From contig NZ_CP031423.1 in the NCBI RefSeq assembly GCF_003991875.1, forward strand, positions 2,418,001 to 2,482,000: 64,000 bases of DNA, read 5' to 3'. Shown in pieces: positions 41,549 to 50,939 of this stretch (the stretch's first letter is position 1; each line of letters starts with the position of its first letter). The stretch comes from Microbacterium lemovicicum. GTDB taxonomy: Bacteria > Actinomycetota > Actinomycetes > Actinomycetales > Microbacteriaceae. The position numbers and the translations under genes are program-made. Under the pieces are notes generated by a model, which saw only the letters and a list, made by a program, of their open reading frames with translations, had not been told where the DNA came from and ran no database searches.

Positions 41549-41580
41549 TCGTGGCCCCGGTCCGGAGACCAGGGCCACGA
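41549..41580 (-). terminator. Hairpin downstream of the WXG100 gene
   Basis: Arms TCGTGGCCC (41549-41557) and GGGCCACGA (41572-41580) with an inner GGTC/GACC pairing, 19 bases after the WXG100 stop. It could cap the WXG100 transcript and separate its level from the downstream lipoprotein genes. Confidence 0.6.
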
Positions 41581-41599
41581 TCCGTCGGCTTCGGGGGGC

Positions 41600-41893
41600 T
41601 CAGCCGCCCGCGAGCTCAGCGTCCTTGTCGCGGATGGAGTCCGCCATGCGGTCCAGCGCGTCGGCCATGTCGTTCACGGCCTCCGCGGCGTCATCCAGCG
41701 ACGAGGTGAGCTCGCCGTAGGCCGTGGAGTACGCGTCGGAGGCGTTCTCCGTCTTGAACCCGTCCTGCACCAGGTCGTCGATGACGCCCTGCAGCTCCTT
41801 CAGGGTGTCGGTGACGGTGCTGCGCCCGTCCCGGAGGCGCGCAGCGGCGCTCTCCATCTCGCTGTACGTTGCTCCGAAATCATGTCCGGCCAT
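41600..41893 (-). CDS. WXG100-family T7SS substrate
   Basis: 97-residue helical-hairpin protein, the small secreted partner of type VII systems. Helix 1 runs about residues 8-42 (SEMESAAARLRDGRSTVTDTLKEL) and helix 2 about 52-85. The usual W-x-G turn is replaced by DGFKTENAS (residues 44-52), with Phe in place of Trp. There is no signal peptide. The C-terminal tail contains aspartates and LAGG but no clear YxxxD/E signal. GGAGG precedes the ATG. It has its own likely promoter (TAGCCT, 41948-41953) and lies 113 bases after the EssC-type ATPase. Confidence 0.85.
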   Translation of the reverse strand: MAGHDFGATYSEMESAAARLRDGRSTVTDTLKELQGVIDDLVQDGFKTENASDAYSTAYGELTSSLDDAAEAVNDMADALDRMADSIRDKDAELAGG

Positions 41894-42006
41894 GAGAACC
41901 GCCTCCGTCTTTCGTCGTGTCCAGGCCCTGTGGCCCCTCTGGTGTCGAGGCTAGCCAAAGATCCGGAATCGGCACACGGGGAGTGGTACCCATGCACCTC
42001 TGCCCA

Positions 42007-45000
42007 TCAGGCGTCCGGGACCAGTGGCATCTGCAGCGTGACTGCGCGTCCGGCCTGCACGAAGATGCCGCGACCCGCGGGGAAGTCCGACCGCTTGACG
42101 CGGCCGAAGGCGAGCTTGAAGACCGACTCGCCGTCGTACGTGTCGGGCTTGAGCACGATGCCCTGGCGGCCCGTCTTCCACTCCCCCAGCACGCCGATGC
42201 TGCCGCTGGCGCGCGAGATCTCCGCCTCGCCGAGGAGCAGGTGGTCGCTGTTGTTCATCGCCTGGAGCAGGGCTCGCATCGGCCGGTCGGCCGGCCCGTC
42301 GGCGAGGTGCGGCATGTCCTCGATGACGATCAGGATGCGACCTCCCGGCGCGTCGCTGACGACCAGCTCCGCGAGCTCGGTCGCGAGCTCCTTCTCATCC
42401 TCGGGGCGGATGGCGCTGCGCACCCACGGACGGAAGTCCTTGAGCTCCGATCGGCGGGTGCCGAAGTGGTACATCTTCACCTGCGGATCGAAGCGCTCCA
42501 TCGCCACGACGAGCGCCTTGAGCGCGTTCGTGCGACCGGATGCCGGCGGCCCGGAGATCACGAACGAGCCGACGGGCTCGAAGCCGCGCGGGGCCAGCGT
42601 GTCGTCGGCGATGCCGAAGACCGGCATCCCGTCCGCCAGCGCGGGCATCTCGTCGGCCGTGACCATCGTGGGCAGCGCACCGATCTCGGGCAGGTCGCGC
42701 ACGCCTTCGGCGCGCAGCCGCTCGCCGAGCGCGTGCAGCGCCTTGGTCTGCTCGACGACGTTCGCCGTTCCGCCCAGCACGGCGATCTGCGCCTCGTGGC
42801 CGTCGACGACGGCGCGACCGGGCGCCGACTGCTCGTCGAGCACGTCGCGCGGCACGCTCAGCAGCATGTACTGGCTGGGATCGCCCATGCGCAGCACCAC
42901 ACGCCGCGGGATGTTCGCCGCCACCGCACTGGGGACCGCGTTGCCGCGGTCGGCGGTGATGACGGTGTGCAGGCCCAGGGTGCGGCCCTCCCCCAGGATC
43001 CGCATGAAGATCCGATAGAACGGGCCGCGTCCGGGAGCCACCTCCCAGTCCTTCTTGAACTCGGGGTAGTTGTCGACGAGCAGGATGATGCGCGGCATCC
43101 GCGGGTCCTTGAGCTCGCGGTACTCCTGGACGGAGGCGGCGCTGGCGGCCGAGAACGCCGCCGCCCGGCGGTCCATCTCCCCGTCGAGCGTGCGCAGCAG
43201 TCGTTGGATGCGCTCCACGTCGGAGCTGTCGACGACCGAGCCGACATGCGGAAGGGCGGCGAGCGCGCCGAGGGCCCCGGACGCGAAGTCGAGGCAGTAC
43301 ACCTGCACCCGCCCGAGGTCCGGGCGCATGCCCGCCGCCGTGCCGATGGTCTTCAGCAGGGTCGACTTGCCCGAGCCCGACGTGCCGTAGATCACCAGCG
43401 AGCCGTCGCGATCGGGAGAGAACACCGCCGACTGCTGCAGCTGCTTCTCGGGCACGTCCACCAGTGCGAGGGGGATGCGCGTGTCGCCCTCGTTCGGCAG
43501 ATCGAGGAGATCGACCAGCGGCGGGAGATCGTCGAGCCACGGGCGCCGGGGGCGCGGCAGCTCGGCACGCTCACTCGCGCGGATGAGGGTCGAGACGATG
43601 CGCTTCTGGTCGTTCGGACCGAGGTCCTCGAGGTGCGCGTCGGCGTCGGCCGGCCGATCGGGCTCCCACTCACCGCGCGCGCCGAACCCGAGCTCGGCGA
43701 CGCGCACGTCGGCCGTGTCGGAGTCGTCCTCCGTGGTCCAGCCGCCGGCATAGGCCGACTGGAACGGTACGAGACGACCAGGGCCGGTCTTGGCGATCGC
43801 CCGGCCGGGAATCGTCGCGGGGAAGCTCGCGGCGATGGGGTCGTCGACCACGTCGCGCGAGTCGGCCTCATCGGCCATCCGCAGCGCGATGCGCAGGTTG
43901 GTGTTCGCGCGCAGGTTGTCCTTGATGACGCCGGCCGGTCGCTGGGTCGCCATGATCAGGTGGATGCCCAGGGAGCGTCCGCGCTGGGCGATGTCGACGA
44001 CGCCGTCGACGAACTCCGGCATCTCCGAGGCGAGGGCGGCGAACTCGTCGATCACGAGGACCAGCGCCGGTGGGCATTCCGGGTCCTGGCGCTTCTCGAG
44101 CTCGAGGAGGTCCTTCGCCTTCTTGCGGTTGAGGAGGTGCTCCCGGTTCTGCAGCTCTGCCCGGAGGCTGGTGAGCGCGCGACTCACGAGGTGGGGGCTC
44201 AGATCGGTGACGAGTCCGACGCAGTGCGGCAGCTCGACGCAGTCGGCGAAGGCCGACCCGCCCTTGTAGTCGACGAAGAGGAACGTCACGCGGTCGGGGC
44301 TGTGCGCGGCGGCCATGGCGAGCACCCATGCCTGGAGGAACTCCGACTTGCCGGCGCCCGTGGTGCCGCCGACGAGGGCGTGCGGGCCGTGGGTGCGCAG
44401 ATCGAGCACCATCGCGTTGCTCTGGCCCTGCCCGATGATGGCGCGGAGCGTGCCCGACTTCTTGAGTCGCGGACGCGGGGCGGCGGACCTGTCGACGATC
44501 GTGTTGTTCTGCCGCCACCGCTCGATGACCACCTGTGGATCCTCCGCGATGGCGGGATCCACCAGCTGCAGGAACATGACGGAGTTCGGGATGTCGGACG
44601 AGTCGTGCACGCCGGTGCTGGCGTCCACCACCGGCGACAGGCGCCGGGCGAGCATCTCCATGTAGGCGTGCGAGACGCCCTCGACGCGCACATGGGCGAA
44701 GTTCTCGCCGTTGCGCACGAGCCCGACCTCCGCGTCCTCGAGGCCGGCCGTGACGTCGATGTAGCTGCGGCAGACGGCCGGGAGCGACTCCACCGTCGGC
44801 GCGACGAAGACGGCGTGCACGCCGTGGTCGGCGCCGCGCTCGAGCACGTCGAGGAGCCGGCCGCGATCGACCGGGGCGTCACTGGAGACGAAGACGATGA
44901 CCGACAGGGCCGGGGTCTTCTTGTGCTCGTCGGCCGCCCGCGACACGTCGGTGCCGTAGAGCAGCGGGTTCCAGTCCTCCTTGAAGGGACCGCGGGGCTC

Positions 45001-46512
45001 CCCGCCTCCGCCGGCGGCGGCCTCGGCGCGCTGCACGTACTCCTCGAGGGTGCTGAGCAGCGCCGCGCTGGTGGGGGCGGAGTCGGCGAGGGCGATGTCG
45101 CGGAACGGGCTCTTGTCGCTGGAGGTGTGCGGCATCCAGGTCAGCCAGTCGAGCTCCGGCGTCCAGGTGGAGTCGGCGAAGGCGACCGCGACGACGTCGT
45201 TGGGGGCGTGGAGGCCGAACAGCTGCACCGCGAGACCGCGCATCGCGTCGGCCACCGGCTGCGGCGGACCGGCGATGCCGATGGAGCCGGCGTCGACGAA
45301 CGTCTCGAACACCGGCACGTCGTCGACGAAGGCGTAGCGCTCGCGCAGACGGTCGACCCGGTCGATGAAGTCCGGCAGGCCTTCCGGGCTCTCGGCCTCG
45401 TCGATGCTGTTGCGCGCCGGGAGGCGGCAGCTGCCGAGGCGCAGGCCGAGGAAGTTCCAGTGCTCGGGACGACGGGTCCAGAGCATCGGCCCCAGGCGCA
45501 TGGCCTGGTCGAAGATCTCGGCCACGGGCGGCGCCTCCGCGTTGCGCGCGAGTTCCTCCTCCGGCTTGCCGTGGAAGAAGTCCTCCTCGAGCTTCTCGAA
45601 CTGGCGCTCGAAGAGCAGGATCTCGTGGTTCTCGCCCTTCTTGCTCTGCGCCGACTGGTTGATGAGGTTGCCGAAGGCCATGAGCGGCGTCATCACGATC
45701 AGCAGCAGTGACCGCGGGTTGCCGTTCAGCGCGTACAGCGCCATTCCCATCAGGATCGGCGCGACGAGGATCGGCCACGGGAACATCCGCCCGATCTTCT
45801 CGGTGGGCATCCGCGGGATCTTGAACAGCGTGCCGGGGTAGCGCACCTCCACGCGCGGGCTGCGGTTGAACAGCAGTCCGCCGCCGCGCTCGATGATGGG
45901 CTCCTCCGCCCCGGATCCGTCGAACGAGCGCGCGAGACGCAGCACGAGCGTGGTGCCGCCGATGACGAACGGCTCCCCCTCCTCGACGCGGACGCGCTGC
46001 ACGGCGATCCCGTCGACGAGCACGCCGTTGGCGGAGTTCAGGTCGACGACCTCGATGTGCGTGCCGACCTCGAGGCGCGCGTGACGCTTCGAGACCATCG
46101 GGTCGACGAGCACGACGTCGTTGCCGGGCTCCCGCCCGATGAAGACGGTCCCGGCGGCGATGGGGAACTCCTGGCCCGCGAGCGCTCCGGCGACGGCCAC
46201 GAGCACGCCGGCGCTCTCACGCCGATCGGCGGCGCGGTAGTCGCGTCCGTGATTGACGATGGATGCTGCGAAGCCCGACCCGATGGGCGCTTCGCCGATG
46301 GGGACGTCCGGCTGCAGCGTGACGAATCGCTCCCCGGTGGGCGGCGCCACCGCGAGGGTGAGCACGTCGCCTTCCGCGACCGGGATCGACCGGGTCGGGT
46401 CGGCCATGGCCACGTGCCGTGCGACGTCGCCCGTCGTGGCGGTGGAGTCGGTCGTGATGACGATGTCGACAGGGTCGCCTGTCGGACGTCGCAGGGTGAG
46501 CTTGAGCCTCAC
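42007..46512 (-). CDS. eccC: T7SS FtsK/SpoIIIE-type ATPase with FHA domain (EccC/EssC)
   Basis: Motor of the type VII system, 1501 residues. The N-terminal region (1-100) looks like a degenerate FHA domain. A canonical FHA follows (about 103-192: FIGREPGNDVVLVDPMVSKRHARLEV). Two membrane helices lie near 243-285. Three FtsK-like ATPase modules follow. D1 has Walker A GGTTGAGKSE (about 712) and Walker B LVIDEFAAL. D2 has YGTSGSGKST (about 1040). D3 has SGPPASGRTN (about 1317), where Lys is replaced by Arg. The FHA-first layout is EssC-like rather than EccC-like. GTG 46512 has AGGAG upstream. Secreted WXG100 partners are encoded next to it. Confidence 0.92.
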   Translation of the reverse strand: MRLKLTLRRPTGDPVDIVITTDSTATTGDVARHVAMADPTRSIPVAEGDVLTLAVAPPTGERFVTLQPDVPIGEAPIGSGFAASIVNHGRDYRAADRRESAGVLVAVAGALAGQEFPIAAGTVFIGREPGNDVVLVDPMVSKRHARLEVGTHIEVVDLNSANGVLVDGIAVQRVRVEEGEPFVIGGTTLVLRLARSFDGSGAEEPIIERGGGLLFNRSPRVEVRYPGTLFKIPRMPTEKIGRMFPWPILVAPILMGMALYALNGNPRSLLLIVMTPLMAFGNLINQSAQSKKGENHEILLFERQFEKLEEDFFHGKPEEELARNAEAPPVAEIFDQAMRLGPMLWTRRPEHWNFLGLRLGSCRLPARNSIDEAESPEGLPDFIDRVDRLRERYAFVDDVPVFETFVDAGSIGIAGPPQPVADAMRGLAVQLFGLHAPNDVVAVAFADSTWTPELDWLTWMPHTSSDKSPFRDIALADSAPTSAALLSTLEEYVQRAEAAAGGGGEPRGPFKEDWNPLLYGTDVSRAADEHKKTPALSVIVFVSSDAPVDRGRLLDVLERGADHGVHAVFVAPTVESLPAVCRSYIDVTAGLEDAEVGLVRNGENFAHVRVEGVSHAYMEMLARRLSPVVDASTGVHDSSDIPNSVMFLQLVDPAIAEDPQVVIERWRQNNTIVDRSAAPRPRLKKSGTLRAIIGQGQSNAMVLDLRTHGPHALVGGTTGAGKSEFLQAWVLAMAAAHSPDRVTFLFVDYKGGSAFADCVELPHCVGLVTDLSPHLVSRALTSLRAELQNREHLLNRKKAKDLLELEKRQDPECPPALVLVIDEFAALASEMPEFVDGVVDIAQRGRSLGIHLIMATQRPAGVIKDNLRANTNLRIALRMADEADSRDVVDDPIAASFPATIPGRAIAKTGPGRLVPFQSAYAGGWTTEDDSDTADVRVAELGFGARGEWEPDRPADADAHLEDLGPNDQKRIVSTLIRASERAELPRPRRPWLDDLPPLVDLLDLPNEGDTRIPLALVDVPEKQLQQSAVFSPDRDGSLVIYGTSGSGKSTLLKTIGTAAGMRPDLGRVQVYCLDFASGALGALAALPHVGSVVDSSDVERIQRLLRTLDGEMDRRAAAFSAASAASVQEYRELKDPRMPRIILLVDNYPEFKKDWEVAPGRGPFYRIFMRILGEGRTLGLHTVITADRGNAVPSAVAANIPRRVVLRMGDPSQYMLLSVPRDVLDEQSAPGRAVVDGHEAQIAVLGGTANVVEQTKALHALGERLRAEGVRDLPEIGALPTMVTADEMPALADGMPVFGIADDTLAPRGFEPVGSFVISGPPASGRTNALKALVVAMERFDPQVKMYHFGTRRSELKDFRPWVRSAIRPEDEKELATELAELVVSDAPGGRILIVIEDMPHLADGPADRPMRALLQAMNNSDHLLLGEAEISRASGSIGVLGEWKTGRQGIVLKPDTYDGESVFKLAFGRVKRSDFPAGRGIFVQAGRAVTLQMPLVPDA

Positions 46513-46546
46513 GGATGTCTCCTGGTGTTGCGGGAAGGTGCGTCGG

Positions 46547-47956
46547 TCACGGTCGGGCGTCGGCGCGCGATGGCAGCACCACCACGGTGGCGACTCTGTC
46601 GCCGAGCCGGATGACGTCGCCGACGGTGGTCTGCACGGGGGTACCGGCGACGACGGCGTACTCGGTGCCGGCGCGCACGAGTCCCGAGCCGTTCGTGGAG
46701 CGCCAGTCGGTGATCTCGATGCCGTCGGCCAGCGGTCGCGCCAGCAGGTGGGTCTTCGAGAGCGACCTACTGTCGTCGACCAGCGCGACGGCGGCGGCGC
46801 CCGGGTGCTCGGCCGGGTCGGGGTTGCGCCCGATCAGCACGGGTCGCTCGACCGGCACGTCCTGCCCCGAGTCGAAGCGCAGGCCGTAGGCGGGTGCGGG
46901 GGTCGGCTCGGGCGTCGGTGCGGGCGCGGGATCCTGCGTCGGCGACGGCGCGGGGTCCGGTGCGGAAGCGGGCGCTGGCTCCGGCGTCGGTGCGGGCGCG
47001 GGGTCCGGCGTGGGCGCGGGTGTCGGCGCCGGCGCGGCGACCGGCGGAGCGGGGACCACCGACGTCGCGGCATCGGACGTCGATGCCTCGGGCCCCGCCG
47101 CATCGTGCGGCCGGTAGCCGCCCAGCACCGGCTGACCCGGCTCGGCGGGAGCGGACGGCACGGTGGGCGTCGCGAGCGAGAGTCCGACGCTCGGCCGCTC
47201 TCGGGAGTCGTGCGGTTTCGCGAGTCCGAGGATGCCCGCGCTGACCCGGCTGCCGGGACGGTATTCGGGCTGTGCGCCGGGCAGAGTGGGCGTGGCCAGC
47301 GACGGCAGCGCCGACCGGCCGAGGACGGGCTCTGCCTTCACCATCTTGCGCGCGACGCGCATGCGCTTCTCGTCGTAGGGGTTGAGCCCGCGGCGCACGT
47401 CGACGAGCCACATCCCGGCGGCCTTGTCGTGCAGCCCTCTTCCTCGGCGCTCCGGGTCGAACGTCGGCGAGACGAGCATCAGCGCGACTCCGACGACGGG
47501 CACGATGCCCGCGGCGATCAGCAGGAGGAAGCGCACGAGCACGCGGCCGACGCGCGGCTTCGCCAGGGTGCGCACGTCGACGCTGCGGATGCCGGTGAGG
47601 GCCTTGCCGATGGTCCTGCCCTTGACGCCGTGCAGGATCAGTTGCACGACGAGGTAGATCAGGCCGAGCAGGGTGGACACCGCGGCCAGGACGGCGGCGA
47701 GGATGAAATCGGGGTGGTTCAGGAAGCCGTAGGCCGAGATCGAGCCCGTCGCGAGCTTCAGCAGGAGCGGCACGGCTCCCACGAGGAACGGGATGGCGAG
47801 GATCAGCCAGAGCGCCGCGTCGATCAGGGCGGCGAGCGCCCGCCGGCCGAACGGCGCGCGGAGCAGACCGAGCGCCGCGGCGTAGGCGGGATCGGCGCGC
47901 CCCTGCGCATCGATTCCCTCGATCTCGGAGCGCTTCTCGTCGATCTCCCAGATCAT
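46547..47956 (-). CDS. RDD-family membrane protein with C-terminal FHA domain
   Basis: 469 residues. An RDD domain of several helices occupies about residues 30-185 (FGRRALAALIDAALWLILAIPF; KGRTIGKALTGIRSV). A long Pro/Ala linker (about 215-360) with many PAP/PDPAP units follows. A C-terminal FHA domain (about 370-465: VLIGRNPDPAEH, LSKTHLLA, TDWRSTNGS) would bind phosphothreonine. It could tether phosphoproteins to the membrane near the secretion motor. ATG 47956 overlaps the kinase stop (ATGA). Confidence 0.85.
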   Translation of the reverse strand: MIWEIDEKRSEIEGIDAQGRADPAYAAALGLLRAPFGRRALAALIDAALWLILAIPFLVGAVPLLLKLATGSISAYGFLNHPDFILAAVLAAVSTLLGLIYLVVQLILHGVKGRTIGKALTGIRSVDVRTLAKPRVGRVLVRFLLLIAAGIVPVVGVALMLVSPTFDPERRGRGLHDKAAGMWLVDVRRGLNPYDEKRMRVARKMVKAEPVLGRSALPSLATPTLPGAQPEYRPGSRVSAGILGLAKPHDSRERPSVGLSLATPTVPSAPAEPGQPVLGGYRPHDAAGPEASTSDAATSVVPAPPVAAPAPTPAPTPDPAPAPTPEPAPASAPDPAPSPTQDPAPAPTPEPTPAPAYGLRFDSGQDVPVERPVLIGRNPDPAEHPGAAAVALVDDSRSLSKTHLLARPLADGIEITDWRSTNGSGLVRAGTEYAVVAGTPVQTTVGDVIRLGDRVATVVVLPSRADARP

Positions 47957-49566
47957 CCGTCGACGCACCCCCGGACGGGCTCGGACACTCGCCCGTCCTC
48001 TCGCCGCAGCATCACATCGATGCAGGTCGTGCCCGAGCTCGCCGGCACCTGGGCCACGGCGTTCGCAGACTGCTGCGTGTCGACCGCACCGGAGACGTCC
48101 ACGACGTTCCAGATGAAGGTGTCGCCATCCTGCGGGTCGCGGTTGACCCACGTGAAGACGGTCTGCTCGCCCTGGCGCGTGCCGGTGAGCTCCGCCACCT
48201 TGGGGACGAAATCGGTCACCACATCCTGCGGCTCCGCGGTCGGGCTCGCCACGGGCGTGCTGTCGATGCCGGCGGCGAGCGTGTTGACGCCGATGAAGGC
48301 CCCGATGACGACCACGACCGCGGCCGCGGCGGACAGGCCGATCCACAGGCCCTTCCGTGCGGGACGGGCAGCGGCCGTCGCGGCCGCGGGCTCGGCCGGG
48401 ACGGGCGACGGGGCCGGCTGCGGCGCGACGACCGTCGGCGGCCGGGCGATCGTGCGGTCGTCCGCCGTCGACGGCGCGGGGTCGGGCGGTGCCGACGACG
48501 TGCGGATCTGGGTGGCCTCGTCGGGCGCGGAGGGCGGTGGGGGATCGAAGCGCGGAACGGCAGGCCCCACCGGCGACGACGGCTTGCGCTCCGTGGTGGC
48601 GGACGGACGGGTGAGAGCCGCGGCATCCGGATCGATGCTGACGATCTCGCGCACGCGGGTGAGACCGTCGTTGTCGTCGTCGAGGTCTTCGGCCGGCGGG
48701 TGGTCGTCGACGATGTCGATGGGGGTGACCGAGTGCGAGAGCTCGATCTGCACCTTCTGGAGCGCCCGGGCGAAGGCGACGGCGCTGGGATAGCGGTCGT
48801 CGGGGTTCTTCGCCATGGCGCGGTCGAGCACCCGCTGGAGGCTGTCGGGTGCGTCGGGGCGGTTCAGCGACGGGACGGCGGCGCGCTCGATCCGCTCGAT
48901 GAGGTCGGCGCTGGAGTTGCGCTCCCCCGGTCGCTCGAACGGCGACCGACCCGCGAGCAGCGTGAACAGGGTGGCGCCGAGAGCCCAGACATCCGTCCGC
49001 GGCCCGCTGCGGGGCGGCTCGGCGAAGGACTCCGGCGGCGACCACGGGATCGACATGCCGGCGGCCTCGCTCGTGGCGCCGGTCGTCGAGGCGATTCCGA
49101 AGTCGGTCAGCGCAGGGCGGTTGTAGGCGGTGACGAGGATGTTCGCCGGCTTGATGTCGCGGTGGAGCACGCCGGCGCGGTGGGCGGTCTCGACGGCTCC
49201 CGCCACCTGCACGCCGACGCGCAGCGCCTCGGCGACGGAGAACGTCTCCTTGCGCGCGCGCAGCTGCAGGTTCGGCCGCGGGCAGTACTCCATGACGAGG
49301 TACGGACGGCCGTCGCCGGCCACCCCCGCCTGGTAGATCGTGACGATCGCGGGGTGCGTCGACAGCATCGCCATGACGTTCGCCTCGTCGGCGAACTCCT
49401 GGGCCGCACCGCCGGTGAGGCGGTCGGCGAGCAGCACCTTGACCGCGACCTCTCGCCGCGGCATCTGCTGCTCGTACAGGAACACGTCGGCGAAGCCACC
49501 CGTGCCGAGAGGCTCCAGGTAGCGGAAGCCGGGCAGCTCCGGCGGCGGGGAGGGGGGACGGCTCAC
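47953..49566 (-). CDS. Membrane Ser/Thr protein kinase
   Basis: PknB-type kinase of 537 residues. The glycine loop is LGTGGFADVF (about residue 19). The catalytic Lys is in VAVKVLLAD, the HRD loop in LHRDIKPANIL, DFG in LTDFGIAST and the APE-like segment in SPPESF. A Pro/Thr-rich juxtamembrane region follows, then one membrane helix (about 405-432). The extracellular domain of about 105 residues has no PASTA repeats and contains two Cys. It sits between FHA genes and a PP2C gene, a complete phospho-signalling set. GTG 49566 overlaps the FHA gene's stop. Confidence 0.92.
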   Translation of the reverse strand: MSRPPSPPPELPGFRYLEPLGTGGFADVFLYEQQMPRREVAVKVLLADRLTGGAAQEFADEANVMAMLSTHPAIVTIYQAGVAGDGRPYLVMEYCPRPNLQLRARKETFSVAEALRVGVQVAGAVETAHRAGVLHRDIKPANILVTAYNRPALTDFGIASTTGATSEAAGMSIPWSPPESFAEPPRSGPRTDVWALGATLFTLLAGRSPFERPGERNSSADLIERIERAAVPSLNRPDAPDSLQRVLDRAMAKNPDDRYPSAVAFARALQKVQIELSHSVTPIDIVDDHPPAEDLDDDNDGLTRVREIVSIDPDAAALTRPSATTERKPSSPVGPAVPRFDPPPPSAPDEATQIRTSSAPPDPAPSTADDRTIARPPTVVAPQPAPSPVPAEPAAATAAARPARKGLWIGLSAAAAVVVVIGAFIGVNTLAAGIDSTPVASPTAEPQDVVTDFVPKVAELTGTRQGEQTVFTWVNRDPQDGDTFIWNVVDVSGAVDTQQSANAVAQVPASSGTTCIDVMLRREDGRVSEPVRGCVDG

Positions 49567-50939
49567 GGAAGTCCCTCGAAGGCGACCGTGACGCCGTCAC
49601 CGAGGTCGACCACGTCATCGGACAGCACGAGGGTCTGCTCCCCGGGGTGCAGGCGCACGGGATCGGCACCCGGCCGCAGCAGCGTCGAGCCGTTGGTGGT
49701 GTGCAGGTCGATGACCACCACGGTGTCGCCCTCGGGACGGATCTCGAGGTGACTGCGGGAGATGTCCTGCTCGGGACTGTCGACGGCGATCAGGTGCGGC
49801 ATGTTGGCACCGCTCGCCCTCGTCGAGCGCGGCCGGCGGCCGATCACCACGGTGCGGTCGAGCGTGACGACCTGGCCAGTGGAGACGCGGATGCGGCCGG
49901 TGGCCGCCGTCACGACAGGGAGCACGGCGGTGGGGGTGTCGTCACCGGTCGGCTGAGGGCGCACGGCCCGCAGCTGCGCCGCCGAGATCGTCTCGCCGTC
50001 GTGATCGCCGGCGAGCGGCGCCGCCGGCAGGGGCGGCAGGGGCGGCACCGCCACGCCGGGGACGGAATGCACCGTGGCTCCCCAGAGCTGGTCGGAGTCG
50101 TCGCTCGGCGGGGCGAGGGTCAGCTCGCTCGGCTCGGGGAGGGCGGGTGCGTCCTCGGCCGTCGGGGCGGCGTCGATGACCGGCTCGAGGGCGGGAACAG
50201 GGTCCGGCTCGGGAACAGGCTCGGGGGCGGGCTCGGGGGCGGCAACGGGCTCCGGCTCGGGGGCGGGCGCAGGCGCGGCGGGCTCCGGCTCGGGTTCGGG
50301 CGCGGGCTCCAGCTCGAGCGCGGGCTCGTCACCGGCCTCCGGCTCGACCTCCGGTGAAGGCACCGACTCGGCATCCCGCTCGACCACCGGCACAGCCTCG
50401 ACCACCGGCACAGCCTCGACGACGGAAGCGGCTTCAGGGATCGGCACGTCCGCGACCACCGGCGCGTCGTGGACCACCGGCGCGTCGTGGACCACGGAAT
50501 CCGACCCGAGCTTCGCCATCACGTCTGCCGCGCGGACGACCGCACTGCGCACCGGCAGGGCGGGACCCTGGGCCGCGGCATCCATCGTCAGCTCGACGCG
50601 GGTCGCGCCGGTCACGAAGCGCTCGTTCCAAGTCGACGCGTCGGCTCCGGAGAACTCCCGCACGCCCGAGGCGGTGCCCACGCGCACGACGGCGTCGCCG
50701 CGGACGGCGATGCGGACGTCGTCGCCCTCGGAGATCACGGCGGCGAACGGCGGCAGGGATGCCAGCATCCCGCCCGCCTGTGAGGCGAGCACGTCGAGCA
50801 CCGTCGCGAGGGCGGGCTGGTGCGGCATCCGCTCCCACATGCCCGTCACGACGTCCGCCGACGCATCCGGCGGCAGTGCCACCAGGCCGCCGGGGAGCAC
50901 GATGACGTACCAGTCTCCGGATCGGTAGGTCGTCTGCAT
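49563..50939 (-). CDS. FHA-domain protein with acidic Pro/Glu linker
   Basis: 458 residues. The N-terminal region (about 1-130) is a globular domain I do not recognise, beginning YRSGDWYVIVLPGGLVALPP. It is followed by a long linker rich in PEPEP/PAPAPEP repeats (about 165-275). A C-terminal FHA domain (about 345-455) has VVIGRRPRSTRAS, ISRSHLEI and TTNGST, the phosphothreonine-binding Arg, Ser and Asn. No membrane helix is present. ATG overlaps the PP2C stop by one base (TGATG). Confidence 0.85.
   Translation of the reverse strand: MQTTYRSGDWYVIVLPGGLVALPPDASADVVTGMWERMPHQPALATVLDVLASQAGGMLASLPPFAAVISEGDDVRIAVRGDAVVRVGTASGVREFSGADASTWNERFVTGATRVELTMDAAAQGPALPVRSAVVRAADVMAKLGSDSVVHDAPVVHDAPVVADVPIPEAASVVEAVPVVEAVPVVERDAESVPSPEVEPEAGDEPALELEPAPEPEPEPAAPAPAPEPEPVAAPEPAPEPVPEPDPVPALEPVIDAAPTAEDAPALPEPSELTLAPPSDDSDQLWGATVHSVPGVAVPPLPPLPAAPLAGDHDGETISAAQLRAVRPQPTGDDTPTAVLPVVTAATGRIRVSTGQVVTLDRTVVIGRRPRSTRASGANMPHLIAVDSPEQDISRSHLEIRPEGDTVVVIDLHTTNGSTLLRPGADPVRLHPGEQTLVLSDDVVDLGDGVTVAFEGLP

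Noticed and set aside
41917-45711. A 1264-codon plus-strand open frame
   Set aside because: Antisense to the T7SS ATPase gene; composition is repetitive His/Arg/Glu/Val without domains.
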